This document shows, piece after piece, positions 1-9,905 of a stretch of DNA of 64,000 bases. Source of the DNA: Faecalibacter bovis (GTDB lineage Bacteria; Bacteroidota; Bacteroidia; Flavobacteriales; Weeksellaceae). Made by a program: the position numbers and the translations under genes. The stretch is from the NCBI RefSeq assembly GCF_017948305.1, contig NZ_CP072842.1, forward strand, positions 2,424,501 to 2,488,500, read 5' to 3'. The notes under the pieces were generated by a model. The model did not search any database and was not told where the DNA came from. It saw only the letters and a list, made by a program, of their open reading frames with translations. Position 1 is the stretch's first letter. Each line of letters begins with the position of its first letter.

Positions 1-1
1 A

Positions 2-601
2 CTTTTAGAGGAAAAGGGATTTAACATAATTGATGTTTTAGATTTTACAACTGCAGAGGAAGAAGAAATTTATTTAGAAGGTACAGGTAGTATTATTTTA
101 GATCGTCAAAATGATATTGCTTATGCGGCAATTTCTCAACGTACTGATGAAGAGTTGTTTATAGAATTTTGTGAAGAATTAGAATATTCTCCAATGATAT
201 TTACAGCGAATCAAACAGTTGATGGTAAGCGTTTACCTATTTATCATACAAATGTAATGATGTGTATTGCTGATGAATATGCAGTAATTTGTTTGTCTAC
301 AATAGACGATAAAAAGGAAAGAAAATACGTTGTTGAGAATTTGAAAGATACTGGAAAAGAGATTATTGCAATTACGGAAGAGCAAATGCATCAATTTGCA
401 GGAAATATGTTACAAGTTGGTGGGTTAGGGCAGAAATATTTAGTAATGTCACAAACTGCTTTTAATTCTTTAACTACAGAACAAATTGCTGCAATTGAAA
501 AATACAATCCAATTTTACCAGTGAAAATTGATATGATTGAAAAATTGGGTGGTGGTTCTGCCCGTTGTATGATGGCAGAAATCTTTTTACCTAAAGCATA
601 A
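2..601 (+). CDS. ctlX: Citrulline hydrolase CtlX-like (amidinotransferase superfamily), 5' end outside window
   Basis: The reading frame is open from base 2, so the gene starts upstream; 199 residues are visible out of the roughly 300 usual for the family. The visible part has the EGTGS loop followed by a LDR segment, a catalytic His in HTNVMM and a catalytic Cys in GGGSARCMM near the C terminus. These are the marks of guanidino-group modifying enzymes of the arginine deiminase/dimethylargininase fold, and the arrangement is that of the Bacteroidota citrulline utilisation hydrolase CtlX. It would hydrolyse citrulline to ornithine in the cytoplasm. A TTG at 155 is an in-frame codon, not the start, because conserved family sequence precedes it. 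The alternative name would be another arginine-dihydrolase-type enzyme. Confidence 0.85.
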   Translation, partial: LLEEKGFNIIDVLDFTTAEEEEIYLEGTGSIILDRQNDIAYAAISQRTDEELFIEFCEELEYSPMIFTANQTVDGKRLPIYHTNVMMCIADEYAVICLSTIDDKKERKYVVENLKDTGKEIIAITEEQMHQFAGNMLQVGGLGQKYLVMSQTAFNSLTTEQIAAIEKYNPILPVKIDMIEKLGGGSARCMMAEIFLPKA

Positions 602-610
602 AATAAAAAA

Positions 611-640
611 AGCGATTCAAATTTTGAATCGCTTTTTTAT
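611..640. terminator. Bidirectional terminator between ctlX and the convergent gene
   Basis: Perfect stem AGCGATTCAAA (611-621) with TTTGAATCGCT (623-633), flanked by A-tract on the left and T-tract on the right, so it can stop transcription from both sides. Confidence 0.85.
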
Positions 641-1176
641 TATTTAAAATTTTGTTTGTACTTACTGAACATTTTTATAGAATCTTGATATTGCTTATCT
701 AAGATATTATATAAATCTGGTTGATTTTGCAATACACCTTTGTATTTAAATCTTTCTTTCTGAAAATATGCAACATGTTTAGTTATTACTTTCCTGTATG
801 CATCTTTGTCTTTACTTTTTCTTCGATTTAATTCTTCAACATCCTTGCGGATTTTTCTTGTGTATAATTCAGATAAATTCCAAGTAAATTGATATTCTTT
901 TAAAAGCTCATCATGTTTTACTGACATCCAAGATTCATTCGGATTCATTTTATTGTAAACACGATAATTTGGTAACTTTCCAGGTTCTTCTGTAATCGTC
1001 CATGAAATTTTAGTAGAAAATTCACCTTCAACACCTTTTGTTGTTTTTGGCTTTGCTTTAAATTCGTTGAAAGTTAATTTTTTTTCAGACCAATCGATTG
1101 ATGGATCTACTTTTTGTTGTGTTATAAAATTTGGTTGAACAGTGTTCAATAATATATAAGCGAGTGTTATGATCAT
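640..1176 (-). CDS. Small exported protein, DUF922-like
   Basis: 178 residues with a short hydrophobic N terminus (MIITLAYILLNTVQ) that may act as a signal peptide. The segment VDPSIDWSEKKLTFNEFKAKP resembles the opening W-S-x4-L-x-W-x-D-F-x-G/A-x-P pattern of DUF922 proteins, a family of predicted secreted zinc proteases found in Bacteroidota. The later helical, Lys/Arg-rich part (KDVEELNRRKSKDKDAYRK) also fits, since DUF922 members carry a His-containing helix there; here VITKHVAYFQKE holds a His, but a full HExxH is not present. Enzymatic activity is therefore doubtful. It is transcribed in the same direction as murF, with 66 bases between them. Confidence 0.5.
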   Translation of the reverse strand: MIITLAYILLNTVQPNFITQQKVDPSIDWSEKKLTFNEFKAKPKTTKGVEGEFSTKISWTITEEPGKLPNYRVYNKMNPNESWMSVKHDELLKEYQFTWNLSELYTRKIRKDVEELNRRKSKDKDAYRKVITKHVAYFQKERFKYKGVLQNQPDLYNILDKQYQDSIKMFSKYKQNFK

Positions 1177-1242
1177 ATTTTATATTTGGTTAAATATATA
1201 ACAAAAAATAAACTATAAAATTATGTTAATGACAAAATAATT

Positions 1243-2523
1243 TTATAAAATAGATTCTAATAAATCTAATCTCATTCCGTGTGAACCTTTGATTAGAATG
1301 TTATCTGTATACGTGAAATTTGATTTAACATAATCTTCAAAATCATTACGATTTTCAAATTTCTTAATTCTATCTGATTGAATATCAGTTTTTTGAAAGT
1401 TAATTCCTAACAAATAAATATTTTCAAATCCGTAAGATAAAGCTATTTTTGCAATGTTAAGATGTTCATTATCAGATGTTTCACCTAATTCGAACATATC
1501 ACCTAAAATTACAGTTTTAGTTCCAGTAAAAGTCGAAAAGTTTTTTAATGAAGCTTCCATACTTGATGGATTTGCATTATATGCGTCCATGATTATTTTA
1601 TAACCTTCTCTTTCAATGATTTGTGATCGATTATTTGTAGGAAAATAATTTTCAAGACCTCTTTTAATTTCTTCAGTGCTTAATTCAAAGTGTTTTCCAA
1701 TTGCAATGGCACAAGAAATATTACTGAAATTGTAAGATCCAGTTAAATTTGTTTGAATTTTAGTCTCATCAAATTTTACAGCAATATAATCTGAATTTGA
1801 TTCGATAGGAGATATGATGTATTTACCTTCTTCAATTCCAAAAGATATAATTTCAAGATCTTTCGTTTTTTCAATCTGAATTGGATCATCTAAATTCACA
1901 AAAGCAATTTTCTCGTGATTTCTTAAATAATCATACAATTCTGATTTTCCTCTAATAACACCTTCGAATCCACCAAATCCTTCTAAATGTGCTTTTCCAA
2001 AATTTGTTATGTAACCATAATTAGGTTGAGCAATTGTACACAAAAGTTCAATTTCTTTTTTGTGATTTGCACCCATTTCAATTACACCCATTTCAGTTCC
2101 TTCAGGAATAGAAAGAATTGTTAATGGTACACCGATGTGATTATTCAAATTTCCAAAAGTGAAATGAACTTTATATTTTTCTTTCAGTACAGAAGAAATT
2201 AATTCTTTTGTAGTTGTTTTTCCGTTAGAACCTGTTAATCCAATAAATGGTATTTTTAAATAATTGCGGTACGCTCTTGCTAAATCTTGCAACGCTTCAA
2301 GAGAATCATTTACATAAAATATGTTTTTAGAAGTATTTTCATATTCTTTTTCATCAACAATTGCAGCTAATGCTCCGTTTCTAATTGCCATTTCAGCAAA
2401 TTGATTTCCATTAAAATTAGCTCCTTTTAAAGCAAAAAAGATACAGTCTTTTGAAATATTACGTGTATCAGTTGTAATTTTTTTAGTCTTTAAAAAGTAA
2501 TTGAATAATTCTTGAGTTCTCAT
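1243..2523 (-). CDS. murF: UDP-N-acetylmuramoyl-tripeptide--D-alanyl-D-alanine ligase MurF
   Basis: Cytoplasmic ATP-dependent ligase that adds D-Ala-D-Ala to UDP-MurNAc-tripeptide, the last cytoplasmic step in making the peptidoglycan precursor. 426 residues, the usual length. The Mur ligase P-loop GLTGSNGKTTTKE lies near residue 100, GVIEMGANHKKEIELL is the central-domain motif after it, and ITNFGKAHLEGFGG follows. The C-terminal domain holds MDAYNANPSSMEASL, the typical MurF DAYNANP motif, and ILGDMFELGE. It lies next to gldJ and porU, as in other flavobacteria, but a terminator separates it from gldJ, so it has its own promoter. Confidence 0.97.
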   Translation of the reverse strand: MRTQELFNYFLKTKKITTDTRNISKDCIFFALKGANFNGNQFAEMAIRNGALAAIVDEKEYENTSKNIFYVNDSLEALQDLARAYRNYLKIPFIGLTGSNGKTTTKELISSVLKEKYKVHFTFGNLNNHIGVPLTILSIPEGTEMGVIEMGANHKKEIELLCTIAQPNYGYITNFGKAHLEGFGGFEGVIRGKSELYDYLRNHEKIAFVNLDDPIQIEKTKDLEIISFGIEEGKYIISPIESNSDYIAVKFDETKIQTNLTGSYNFSNISCAIAIGKHFELSTEEIKRGLENYFPTNNRSQIIEREGYKIIMDAYNANPSSMEASLKNFSTFTGTKTVILGDMFELGETSDNEHLNIAKIALSYGFENIYLLGINFQKTDIQSDRIKKFENRNDFEDYVKSNFTYTDNILIKGSHGMRLDLLESIL

Positions 2524-2556
2524 TTATATTAAAAATACTATTAATTTTAGTTAGTG

Positions 2557-2564
2557 TAAAGATA
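2557..2564 (-). promoter_or_regulatory. Candidate murF -7 box
   Basis: On the minus strand this reads TATCTTTA, one base from the Bacteroidota -7 consensus TAnnTTTG, 34 bases upstream of the murF ATG. No clear -33 TTG was found. Confidence 0.45.
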
Positions 2565-2610
2565 GTGCAGAATGACTTAAGATTTTGTAAAAATAATTAG
2601 ATCTAAAACA

Positions 2611-2638
2611 AAAAGCTCGATGAAAACATCGAGCTTTT
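2611..2638 (-). terminator. Terminator after gldJ
   Basis: Stem AAAAGCTCGATG / CATCGAGCTTTT with an AAAA loop, 20 bases past the gldJ stop on the minus strand; the right arm gives the T-tract when read from the other strand. Confidence 0.8.
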
Positions 2639-2657
2639 AATTTATATCATCAGAGAA

Positions 2658-4283
2658 TTAAACTCCTCTTCTTTTACGTTTTGATTCTTTAGTTCCTTTG
2701 TAATCTTGAGCTACACGGAAACCAATCCAAGATTTTGCGTCAGCTTGGTGCATGTATCTTCTTTGACCAGCATCAACCCAGTAAATAGGATCGTTCCATG
2801 AACCACCTTTTACAACACGAACACCATCAGAAATTTCTGTAACACGTTCTGCACCATCTTTTTCTAATACAACTTTTCCGTTTGCATCAACTACGAAAGT
2901 ACGTACTGGTGAGTTATACATATCATCAGTTCCAACATTTTCATCATTATTAATTACTAATGAAGATCTGTTATCACCGTCACGGTAGTTACCGTAATCC
3001 TTAGTAATTTCTTTTTTGTAAGAACCTGGTAAACCTTTGTAGACTAAACGTCCATTGTTTAATGTATCAAACTCTAAGTTAGTTTCATCGTATTTAACAA
3101 AACCTCCAGATCCATTATCAATATTTTGTTTGAAAGTATTTCCACGGAAATAGTTGAAATCGTTTGCCTCATCATCGATAATAGGACGGTAGATATCAGC
3201 AGTCCATTCAGCAACGTTACCTAACATACCATAAACTCCGAAATCATTCGATGGGAATTTTTTAACATCGTTAGTAATTGCAGAACCATCATTTCCAAAT
3301 CCTCCAATACCAGAATAATCTCCACGACCTTGTTTGAAGTTATCTAAATATTGACCTCTGTTTTTACCTTTTTCTTGGCGGAAAGAGTTTTGAGAAACTT
3401 CTTTACCTTGGTATTGATTGAATTCTCTGTTTCCAGCTAATCCTAAAGCAGCGTATTCCCACTCTGCCTCAGAAGGTAAACGGAATGGTTGAATCTCTAA
3501 TGAACGTGTAGAACGGTTAGCATTCTGGATACGTGTATTAGTCGATTTAATTTGGTAAGACTTTAATAATTTAGTTGAATCAATAGCTTCAGCAACGTTT
3601 GAATCGTTTTGTTTGTATTGTTCAGCATTAAAAGTTTTCTCACCGTAGTTGTACTCCTCATTAGAGTAGTAGTCTTTAGCAAGAATTCCTTTGTTCATTA
3701 ATTCTTTTTCATTCGCACGGTCAGTTAACCAATCACAGTAGTTTACAGCTTGTAACCAAGTAACTCCAACTACAGGATAGTAGCTAAATTCTGGTGAAAA
3801 CATGTAGTTTTCTGTTGAGAAATCATCGCGAGATAATGTATTATTGAAGATAGACTCGTCTGGTAAAGCACCGTTGTAGATATCTTTGTATAAAGTTTCT
3901 TCAGGAGGGAAAACAACTTTTAACCAAGTTAAGTATTCGCGATATTCGTAGTTAGTTACCTCAGTTTCTCCGATGTAGAAAGATTTAACTTGCATACGAA
4001 CAGGAGAATTATTCCAGTCACGCATTACGTCATCCTTAGTAAGTCCCATAGTGAAAGATCCTCCCTCAATGTAAACCATACCAGGCCATCCTTTAATATT
4101 TTGTTTTTGTTTTCCGGAAAAAAACCACCCTTTGCTATCATTAGGTTTCCAACCTGTACGGCTTGTGAAATTTTTTGTTCCACCACCTTTTTTCTTTCCG
4201 CCACTTGATGCACAACTTACAAAAGCAGTAAGAGATGCTGCAGCAAGCACTAAAGAAAAAATACGTCCTTTATTCATTTTCAT
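2658..4283 (-). CDS. gldJ: Type IX secretion/gliding motility lipoprotein GldJ
   Basis: 541 residues. A lipoprotein signal peptide ends in FVSC with the lipidated Cys at residue 24, so the protein is exported and membrane-anchored. The body is a formylglycine-generating-enzyme (sulfatase-modifying factor) fold: PGMVYIEGGSFTMG with ETEVTNYEYREYL after it, then FRLPSEAEWEYAALG, YGMLGNVAEWTAD, and a C-terminal VVKGGSWND...WIGFRVA block. Known family role: GldJ forms helical bands or rings with GldK around the T9SS core and is needed for gliding and for stability of other Gld proteins; it is not an active formylglycine enzyme. The basic tail KESKRKRRGV is notable. It is divergent from porU, matching the gldJ-porU-porV arrangement in Flavobacterium johnsoniae. 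A second ATG two codons downstream could be the start instead. Confidence 0.95.
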   Translation of the reverse strand: MKMNKGRIFSLVLAAASLTAFVSCASSGGKKKGGGTKNFTSRTGWKPNDSKGWFFSGKQKQNIKGWPGMVYIEGGSFTMGLTKDDVMRDWNNSPVRMQVKSFYIGETEVTNYEYREYLTWLKVVFPPEETLYKDIYNGALPDESIFNNTLSRDDFSTENYMFSPEFSYYPVVGVTWLQAVNYCDWLTDRANEKELMNKGILAKDYYSNEEYNYGEKTFNAEQYKQNDSNVAEAIDSTKLLKSYQIKSTNTRIQNANRSTRSLEIQPFRLPSEAEWEYAALGLAGNREFNQYQGKEVSQNSFRQEKGKNRGQYLDNFKQGRGDYSGIGGFGNDGSAITNDVKKFPSNDFGVYGMLGNVAEWTADIYRPIIDDEANDFNYFRGNTFKQNIDNGSGGFVKYDETNLEFDTLNNGRLVYKGLPGSYKKEITKDYGNYRDGDNRSSLVINNDENVGTDDMYNSPVRTFVVDANGKVVLEKDGAERVTEISDGVRVVKGGSWNDPIYWVDAGQRRYMHQADAKSWIGFRVAQDYKGTKESKRKRRGV

Positions 4284-4319
4284 AGAATACTTAATGGTTA
4301 TCTAATATTAAATTTATTG

Positions 4320-4350
4320 CAAATAAAAGCATTTAACAGCAATTTAACAA
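4320..4350 (-). promoter_or_regulatory. Candidate gldJ promoter
   Basis: Read on the minus strand: TTG (4350-4348), 20 bases, then TTTATTTG (4327-4320), one mismatch to TAnnTTTG. It would give a leader of about 30 bases before the gldJ ATG. Confidence 0.4.
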
Positions 4351-4414
4351 CGCTGAACGCTTATTTATTTAACTCAAACGAAATATTTATTTTTTTATTT
4401 TATCAATCTAAAAA

Positions 4415-4422
4415 TATATTTG
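4415..4422 (+). promoter_or_regulatory. porU -7 box, decides the porU start
   Basis: TATATTTG fits TAnnTTTG exactly. A TTG at 4420 that would give a longer porU frame overlaps this box, so it cannot be in the transcript; the ATG at 4444 is the start. Confidence 0.6.
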
Positions 4423-4443
4423 TGCTATAATCGTTTTCCAAGT

Positions 4444-7400
4444 ATGAAGAAATACATAATTCTAGCAATATCATTATTAAATTATAGTCATTTATTCTCC
4501 CAAAATTACAAAATAAATTGGGAAAATAACAAAGACTATACATTAACTAATGGTCAAAAAATAAAGGTTCCATTTTTTGATAATTCAACAGAATATTCTC
4601 TGAATGAGTATTATACGCCTAATTTTAATATCGTATTAAATGAAAGAGTAGATCAAGTTGAAATTATAAATCCGGTTACAAGTCCTTTAACAACAGCTGA
4701 ATTAGTACAATTTAGAGCATTTGAGATAGTAGCTGAAAAAATTAGTTTTTCAAGACAGAATTATTTTGATAATAATGTTCAAAAAACTTTAATTTCAGTT
4801 TTTCCTTATGTGAAAAAAGGTAATTCTATCCATAAATTACTTTCTTTTGACATTAAAAAATCTACAAATAGCAATAAATCTTTAGTTCAATCAAGAATTT
4901 TTAGTGATGATAGAAGTAGTGTTTTAAAGGAAGGAAACTGGTTTAAGATAAAAGTAGATAAAACTGGAGTTTTTAAACTAAACAAAAGTTTTTTCACAAC
5001 TCACGGTATTCCAACTTCTGGTTACAATCTTTCTTCATTAAAGATTTATGGAAACGGTAATGGAAGAATGATGGAAAATGCTAGCGAATTTCGTTACGGT
5101 TCTTTACAAGAAATTCCGATTGAGTTTTTAGGAAGTGAAGATAATTCGTTTGATGCGAATGATTATATTACTTTTTATGCAAAAGGACCACACCAATGGT
5201 ACAGACAAAATGAGAGTAGTTTAGCTGATGTATTTCTACGTTATAATATATATGATGATTATTCATATTATTATATCACTTTTGATGGTAATAATGGTAA
5301 AAGAATAAATTCTCGTGAAAATAATTCAACTCCGATTAGGACTTTCAATACTTACGATGCTTACCAATTTCATGAAAATGATTCTTTAAATATCAATCAA
5401 GTTGGACGTCAGTGGGTAGGAGAAATGCTTAATGGAAGTAATTTTTTTACTAAAAATTTTAAAGCTAATGATGTACAAGCTGGTGAAACAGGATTCATAA
5501 AATATTCTGTTGTTGGGAAAAATGCACAATCAACGACTGCAACAATTACATTAAATGGATCAACAATAGGTACAGAATCGTTTAATTCTACAGCATTTAA
5601 TAATAGAACAAATCAAGTTCAATTTCCTATTCAGGGAAATGATTTTAATGTAAATGTTGCTTATAATAATGCTTCAAATCCAGCAGGTTTAGCCTTTATT
5701 AATTTTATTGAATTAAAGTACAAGGAAAAATTACAATATGGTGTAAATCAGTTTTCATTCAGAAATTTATCAAATCTAAATACGGGTGAAACTTATGGAT
5801 TTACGTTAAATAACAATTCAGGTGTAAAAGTTTGGGATGTATCAGATATAACTTCAGCGTATCAAATTATTCCAAACGGATCAACTTATAATTACACTTC
5901 AAGTTCTCAAGATTTTAAGAATGAATTTATAGCATTTAAAGATGAACATTTATTTACAGATGTTACGTTTGTTGGACGTATAGCTAATCAAAATATTAGA
6001 TCTTTTAATGATGTAACGTTAGCAATTATTACCCATCCAAGTTTAAAAGAACAGGCTTTAAGGTTAGCTGAATTTAGAGAGCGACACAATAATATTAAAG
6101 TAGCAGTTGTTACTACGGATGAAATTTACAATGATTTCTCTTCGGGTTCTAAAGATCCTATTGCAATTCGTGATTTCTTAAAACATTTAAAAGATAATGG
6201 AAATCCTTTAGAATATGCGATCCTGTTAGGAGCAACAACTTACGATCCGAAAGATAGAGTACAAGGTAATATAAATTTGATTCCATCTTTTTACAATCTA
6301 AATTCTGAATCATTAGAAAATTCGATTACATCCGATGATTACTATGCAATGTTAGGTGATCAGGCAAATTTTGCTTTGGATGCAGGGAATGGAACATATA
6401 CTTATAATGCAAATAATTTAGACATTGCGATTGGTCGTTTACCAGCTGCTAATTTGTCAGAAGCTAAAACGTTAGTAGATAAAATTATTTCTTATTACGA
6501 GAAAATTCCGAATAAAGGGAATTCGTACGGAGATTGGAGAACAAAAATTGCTGCAATTTCTGATGATCCTGAATATTCAAGTATTGAAGTAAATACACCA
6601 AGATTTGACCAAGATTTTAATTCGGTTTTTGATCAAAATCAAAATAAATTTTATGCTGTAAATAAGTTATATATTGATGCCTATCAACCTGAACAAACTT
6701 CTGCTGGTCTTCGTTATCCAATGATTAACAGTTCTATTTTAAATAATTTAGAGTTAGGAACTAATTTCATGATGTATTATGGTCATGGAGGGCCAAGATC
6801 TTGGGCGCAAGAACGTATTATTACAGGAGAAGAATTAACGAATCTTTCTAATTTTACAAATACTTTCGCGCGTGTTCCAATTGTGGCGACAATAACATGT
6901 GATTTTACTGTTTGGGATTTACCTCAATATAATTCAGCTGGAGAAATGATGCTGAAAAATAACAACGGTGGTGCTTTAACAATGTTAACTACTAATCGAC
7001 CAATTGGTACAGTTTACGGTTCTGCTTTTAATGGATATATATTAAAAGAATTATTTCGATTAGATAATCATCAAAACATTTCGACAGGAAAAGCTTTAAT
7101 GAATGCGAAGAAATCATATGCAGTTACAGCAACAGATCATTCTCGAGTAAATTTATTAGGAGATCCAATGGTTGCGGTTTCGCGTCCAAAACAAGATATC
7201 CGCATAACAAATTTTAAAGTTAATGGAGTAGATGTAGATTATAATTCTCATCAAATTAAAGCGTTAGATTTTGTTGAGATTCAAGGAGAAGTTTTAAATG
7301 AATCGTTAGCTATTGATAACAATTTTAACGGGAATGTACAGAATATTTTATATGAAAAACCTGTAGAAAAAGCGTTAAGAAACAATAAAGGCCATAGTGG

Positions 7401-8340
7401 TTTTACGCCGTATTCATTTACCGAAGAATTTAAAACGATTTACAAAGGAAATTCTAACGTTACAGATGGTCAATTCACGATTAAATATTACGTTCCTAAA
7501 GATATTAATTACGAAGTAGGAGAAAGAAAATTAGTTCTTTATGCGTACAGTGACAACAGTGATGCGGTAATGAATTCTAAAGTTATCGTTGGAGGATTAA
7601 ATGAAAATGGAATCAATGATGACGAAATTCCACAAGGAAAATTATATATGAATAATTTAAACTTTGCGAATGGAGGAATTACAGATCGCGATCCTTATTT
7701 AATTGGTTGTTTAACTGATAACACAGGAATTAATGCAACTGGTACAAGTATTGGGCATGATGTTGTTGCAACATTAGATGGGCGTATTCAGGATTCTTAT
7801 GTTTTAAATGAATATTTTGAATCTGGAGATAGTAATCCATGTGTGAACAAGAATTTTGAAGATTATCAAAAAGGACAAGTTTTATATCAATTAAAAAATT
7901 TAGAATTAGGTAATCATAAAGTTGAACTTAAATTTTGGGACATTAATAATAATTCTAATACAGCTACTTTAGATTTCGTAGTGATGGAAAATGGATCAAA
8001 CCAATTGCATATTGACAAGTTATTAAATTGGCCAAATCCATTTACAAATAATACATTCTTTCATTTCGAACATAATTGTGATTCTGAGTTAGAAGTTTTA
8101 GTTCAAATTTTCACGGTTTCAGGAAGATTAGTCAGAACAATTAAGCAAACTGTATCTGCAGAACCTTTTAGAGAAGGTTACCGAACTGGTAAATATGATA
8201 TAGAGTGGGATGGTTTAGATGATTTTGGTGATAAAATCGGAAAAGGAACATACATCTATAAAGTAAATGTTAAAGGAGTTAATTCTGAAGTTTGCAAAGG
8301 GAATGCAACAGCAATCGAAAAATTAGTTATACTTAAATAA
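4444..8340 (+). CDS. porU: Type IX secretion sortase PorU (peptidase family C25)
   Basis: 1298 residues from the ATG at 4444, the usual length. The signal peptide MKKYIILAISLLNYSHLFSQ targets it across the inner membrane. A C25 gingipain-type peptidase domain occupies the middle, with the catalytic His in MMYYGHGGPRSW (H781) and Cys in IVATITCDFTVWD (C819). The C terminus has WPNPFTNNTFFHFEHN and a FlgD-like beta-sandwich (YDIEWDGLDDFGDKIGKGTY), a T9SS C-terminal-domain type. PorU cleaves the C-terminal signal of T9SS cargo at the cell surface and attaches the cargo to anionic lipopolysaccharide or lipid. Its partner PorV is the next gene. A terminator follows immediately, so porV is probably transcribed separately as well. 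Confidence 0.96.
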   Translation: MKKYIILAISLLNYSHLFSQNYKINWENNKDYTLTNGQKIKVPFFDNSTEYSLNEYYTPNFNIVLNERVDQVEIINPVTSPLTTAELVQFRAFEIVAEKISFSRQNYFDNNVQKTLISVFPYVKKGNSIHKLLSFDIKKSTNSNKSLVQSRIFSDDRSSVLKEGNWFKIKVDKTGVFKLNKSFFTTHGIPTSGYNLSSLKIYGNGNGRMMENASEFRYGSLQEIPIEFLGSEDNSFDANDYITFYAKGPHQWYRQNESSLADVFLRYNIYDDYSYYYITFDGNNGKRINSRENNSTPIRTFNTYDAYQFHENDSLNINQVGRQWVGEMLNGSNFFTKNFKANDVQAGETGFIKYSVVGKNAQSTTATITLNGSTIGTESFNSTAFNNRTNQVQFPIQGNDFNVNVAYNNASNPAGLAFINFIELKYKEKLQYGVNQFSFRNLSNLNTGETYGFTLNNNSGVKVWDVSDITSAYQIIPNGSTYNYTSSSQDFKNEFIAFKDEHLFTDVTFVGRIANQNIRSFNDVTLAIITHPSLKEQALRLAEFRERHNNIKVAVVTTDEIYNDFSSGSKDPIAIRDFLKHLKDNGNPLEYAILLGATTYDPKDRVQGNINLIPSFYNLNSESLENSITSDDYYAMLGDQANFALDAGNGTYTYNANNLDIAIGRLPAANLSEAKTLVDKIISYYEKIPNKGNSYGDWRTKIAAISDDPEYSSIEVNTPRFDQDFNSVFDQNQNKFYAVNKLYIDAYQPEQTSAGLRYPMINSSILNNLELGTNFMMYYGHGGPRSWAQERIITGEELTNLSNFTNTFARVPIVATITCDFTVWDLPQYNSAGEMMLKNNNGGALTMLTTNRPIGTVYGSAFNGYILKELFRLDNHQNISTGKALMNAKKSYAVTATDHSRVNLLGDPMVAVSRPKQDIRITNFKVNGVDVDYNSHQIKALDFVEIQGEVLNESLAIDNNFNGNVQNILYEKPVEKALRNNKGHSGFTPYSFTEEFKTIYKGNSNVTDGQFTIKYYVPKDINYEVGERKLVLYAYSDNSDAVMNSKVIVGGLNENGINDDEIPQGKLYMNNLNFANGGITDRDPYLIGCLTDNTGINATGTSIGHDVVATLDGRIQDSYVLNEYFESGDSNPCVNKNFEDYQKGQVLYQLKNLELGNHKVELKFWDINNNSNTATLDFVVMENGSNQLHIDKLLNWPNPFTNNTFFHFEHNCDSELEVLVQIFTVSGRLVRTIKQTVSAEPFREGYRTGKYDIEWDGLDDFGDKIGKGTYIYKVNVKGVNSEVCKGNATAIEKLVILK

Positions 8341-8342
8341 TA

Positions 8343-8372
8343 AAAAAGGTCAGTTCTTTAACTGACCTTTTT
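8343..8372 (+). terminator. Terminator after porU
   Basis: Stem AAAAAGGTCAGTT / AACTGACCTTTTT with loop CTTT, 3 bases past the porU stop. The 240 bases from here to porV hold no gene; the last part (8564-8571, TATATTTA) is a weak -7 box candidate for porV. Confidence 0.85.
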
Positions 8373-8613
8373 GCAATATATTAAATTAAGTTTCGTTATA
8401 AACATATATTTTAGACAACCTAAATTACGTATTTAAATAAAAAATTAATTTTTCTTATTCGAATAAGACTTGAAATTAAGAAAGATACGCTTGCAGTAAT
8501 ACACAACAACTTGAAAAGTTTAATTTTTAACATTGTTAATCCATTTTTTACATAAAAGGGGTGTATATTTACAAGCTTTTACTATTAAAAAATAAATAAC
8601 TAATAATACGAGG

Positions 8614-9795
8614 ATGAAAAAGATTACCAGTAGCTTGTTGATGTTAATGTCGGTAGCTTTATTTGCGCAAGAAATTCCAAATGAACCAAACCCAATTTTA
8701 ACAGGTGCACCTTTCTTAAGAATTTCGCCTGATGCCCGTGCTGGATCATTAGGAGATCAAGGGGTTGCAACATCAGCAGATAATTTTTCTCAATATTGGA
8801 ATGCAGCTAAATATGCTTTCAGTAAAGATTATTCAGGAGTAGCATTTACTTACACACCATATATGAGTTCTTTAACAAGCGATGTTTTCTTGTTAAACGC
8901 AACTTATTTCACATTTTTAGGAACGGAAGAACGTAGTACATTAGCTGCTAGTATTTACTATTTTAACATGGGTGAAATCGAGTTAAATAGTTTAAATGCA
9001 GCAACTGGTCAAATTCAAAATGATGGTATTGCCAAACCAAACGAATTTTCTATCGATTTATCTTACGGTTTAAGATTATCAGATTATTATTCGATGGCTG
9101 TAACAGGTCGTTTTATTCGTTCAGATTTATTCAACGGATTAAATGATGCTACGGTACAACCAGCAAATTCTTTTGCAGTTGATATTGCAGGTTTCTACCA
9201 ATCAGAAACGATGAGTACAAATAGTTTTGATGGTAAATTACGTGCAGGTTTTCAAGTATCTAACATTGGTCCAAAATTAGATTACTCTAATCAAGAAGAT
9301 AATTCATCATACTTACCAACAACTTTACGTTTAGGAGCTGGTTATGATTTCAAATTTGATGATTATAATAAAGTATCTGTGTCTACGGAATTTGCAAAAT
9401 TATTAGTTCCAACTCCACAATACGAATTTGATGAAGAGGGAAATGTACGTTACAGATACATTCCTAACAAAGGTCCAATTGATGGAATTTTTAGTTCTTT
9501 CGGAGATGCTCCAGGTGGAAGTGCAGAAGAATTAAAAGAAATCACTTACTCTGTTGGTGCTGAATATTCTTATAACGAAGCATTATTTATTAGAGCAGGT
9601 TATTTCCATGAAAATCAAATGAAAGGAGATCGTCAGCACTTAACTTTAGGAGCTGGTTTAAAATATAATTCTTTCGGAATTGATTTTTCTTACTTAATTC
9701 CAACTTCTAAAACGAACAATGCTTTAGAAAATACTTTACGTTTCGGCGTATCTTGGAATTTTGGTGGTGAAACACAAAACTCTTACGATTACTAA
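8614..9795 (+). CDS. porV: Type IX secretion outer-membrane protein PorV (LptO)
   Basis: 393 residues with a signal peptide ending ALFAQ. It has the opening PFLRISPDARAGSLGDQGVA followed by a QYWNAAKYAF segment, diagnostic of PorV, and beta-barrel repeats of the FadL/PorV fold ending with the strand ENTLRFGVSWNFG. Known role: a 14-stranded outer-membrane barrel that takes cargo from the SprA/Sov translocon and passes it to PorU for cleavage and surface attachment. Position directly after porU supports the call. A related but distinct gene lies at 24827. Confidence 0.95.
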   Translation: MKKITSSLLMLMSVALFAQEIPNEPNPILTGAPFLRISPDARAGSLGDQGVATSADNFSQYWNAAKYAFSKDYSGVAFTYTPYMSSLTSDVFLLNATYFTFLGTEERSTLAASIYYFNMGEIELNSLNAATGQIQNDGIAKPNEFSIDLSYGLRLSDYYSMAVTGRFIRSDLFNGLNDATVQPANSFAVDIAGFYQSETMSTNSFDGKLRAGFQVSNIGPKLDYSNQEDNSSYLPTTLRLGAGYDFKFDDYNKVSVSTEFAKLLVPTPQYEFDEEGNVRYRYIPNKGPIDGIFSSFGDAPGGSAEELKEITYSVGAEYSYNEALFIRAGYFHENQMKGDRQHLTLGAGLKYNSFGIDFSYLIPTSKTNNALENTLRFGVSWNFGGETQNSYDY

Positions 9796-9819
9796 GATTT
9801 ATATCTAAAATATTTCAAA

Positions 9820-9847
9820 AGTCAGCCCATAAGGCTGACTTTTTTTA
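9820..9847 (+). terminator. Terminator after porV
   Basis: Stem AGTCAGCC (9820-9827) / GGCTGACT (9833-9840) then a T-run. Confidence 0.85.
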
Positions 9848-9883
9848 TTATCTTACATCAACTATTAAATTTAGTTTTAATCC

Positions 9884-9891
9884 TAAATTTG
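9884..9891 (+). promoter_or_regulatory. -7 box of the pirin gene
   Basis: TAAATTTG, exact match to TAnnTTTG, 14 bases before the ATG at 9906. Confidence 0.55.
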
Positions 9892-9905
9892 TAAAAACAA
9901 TCACT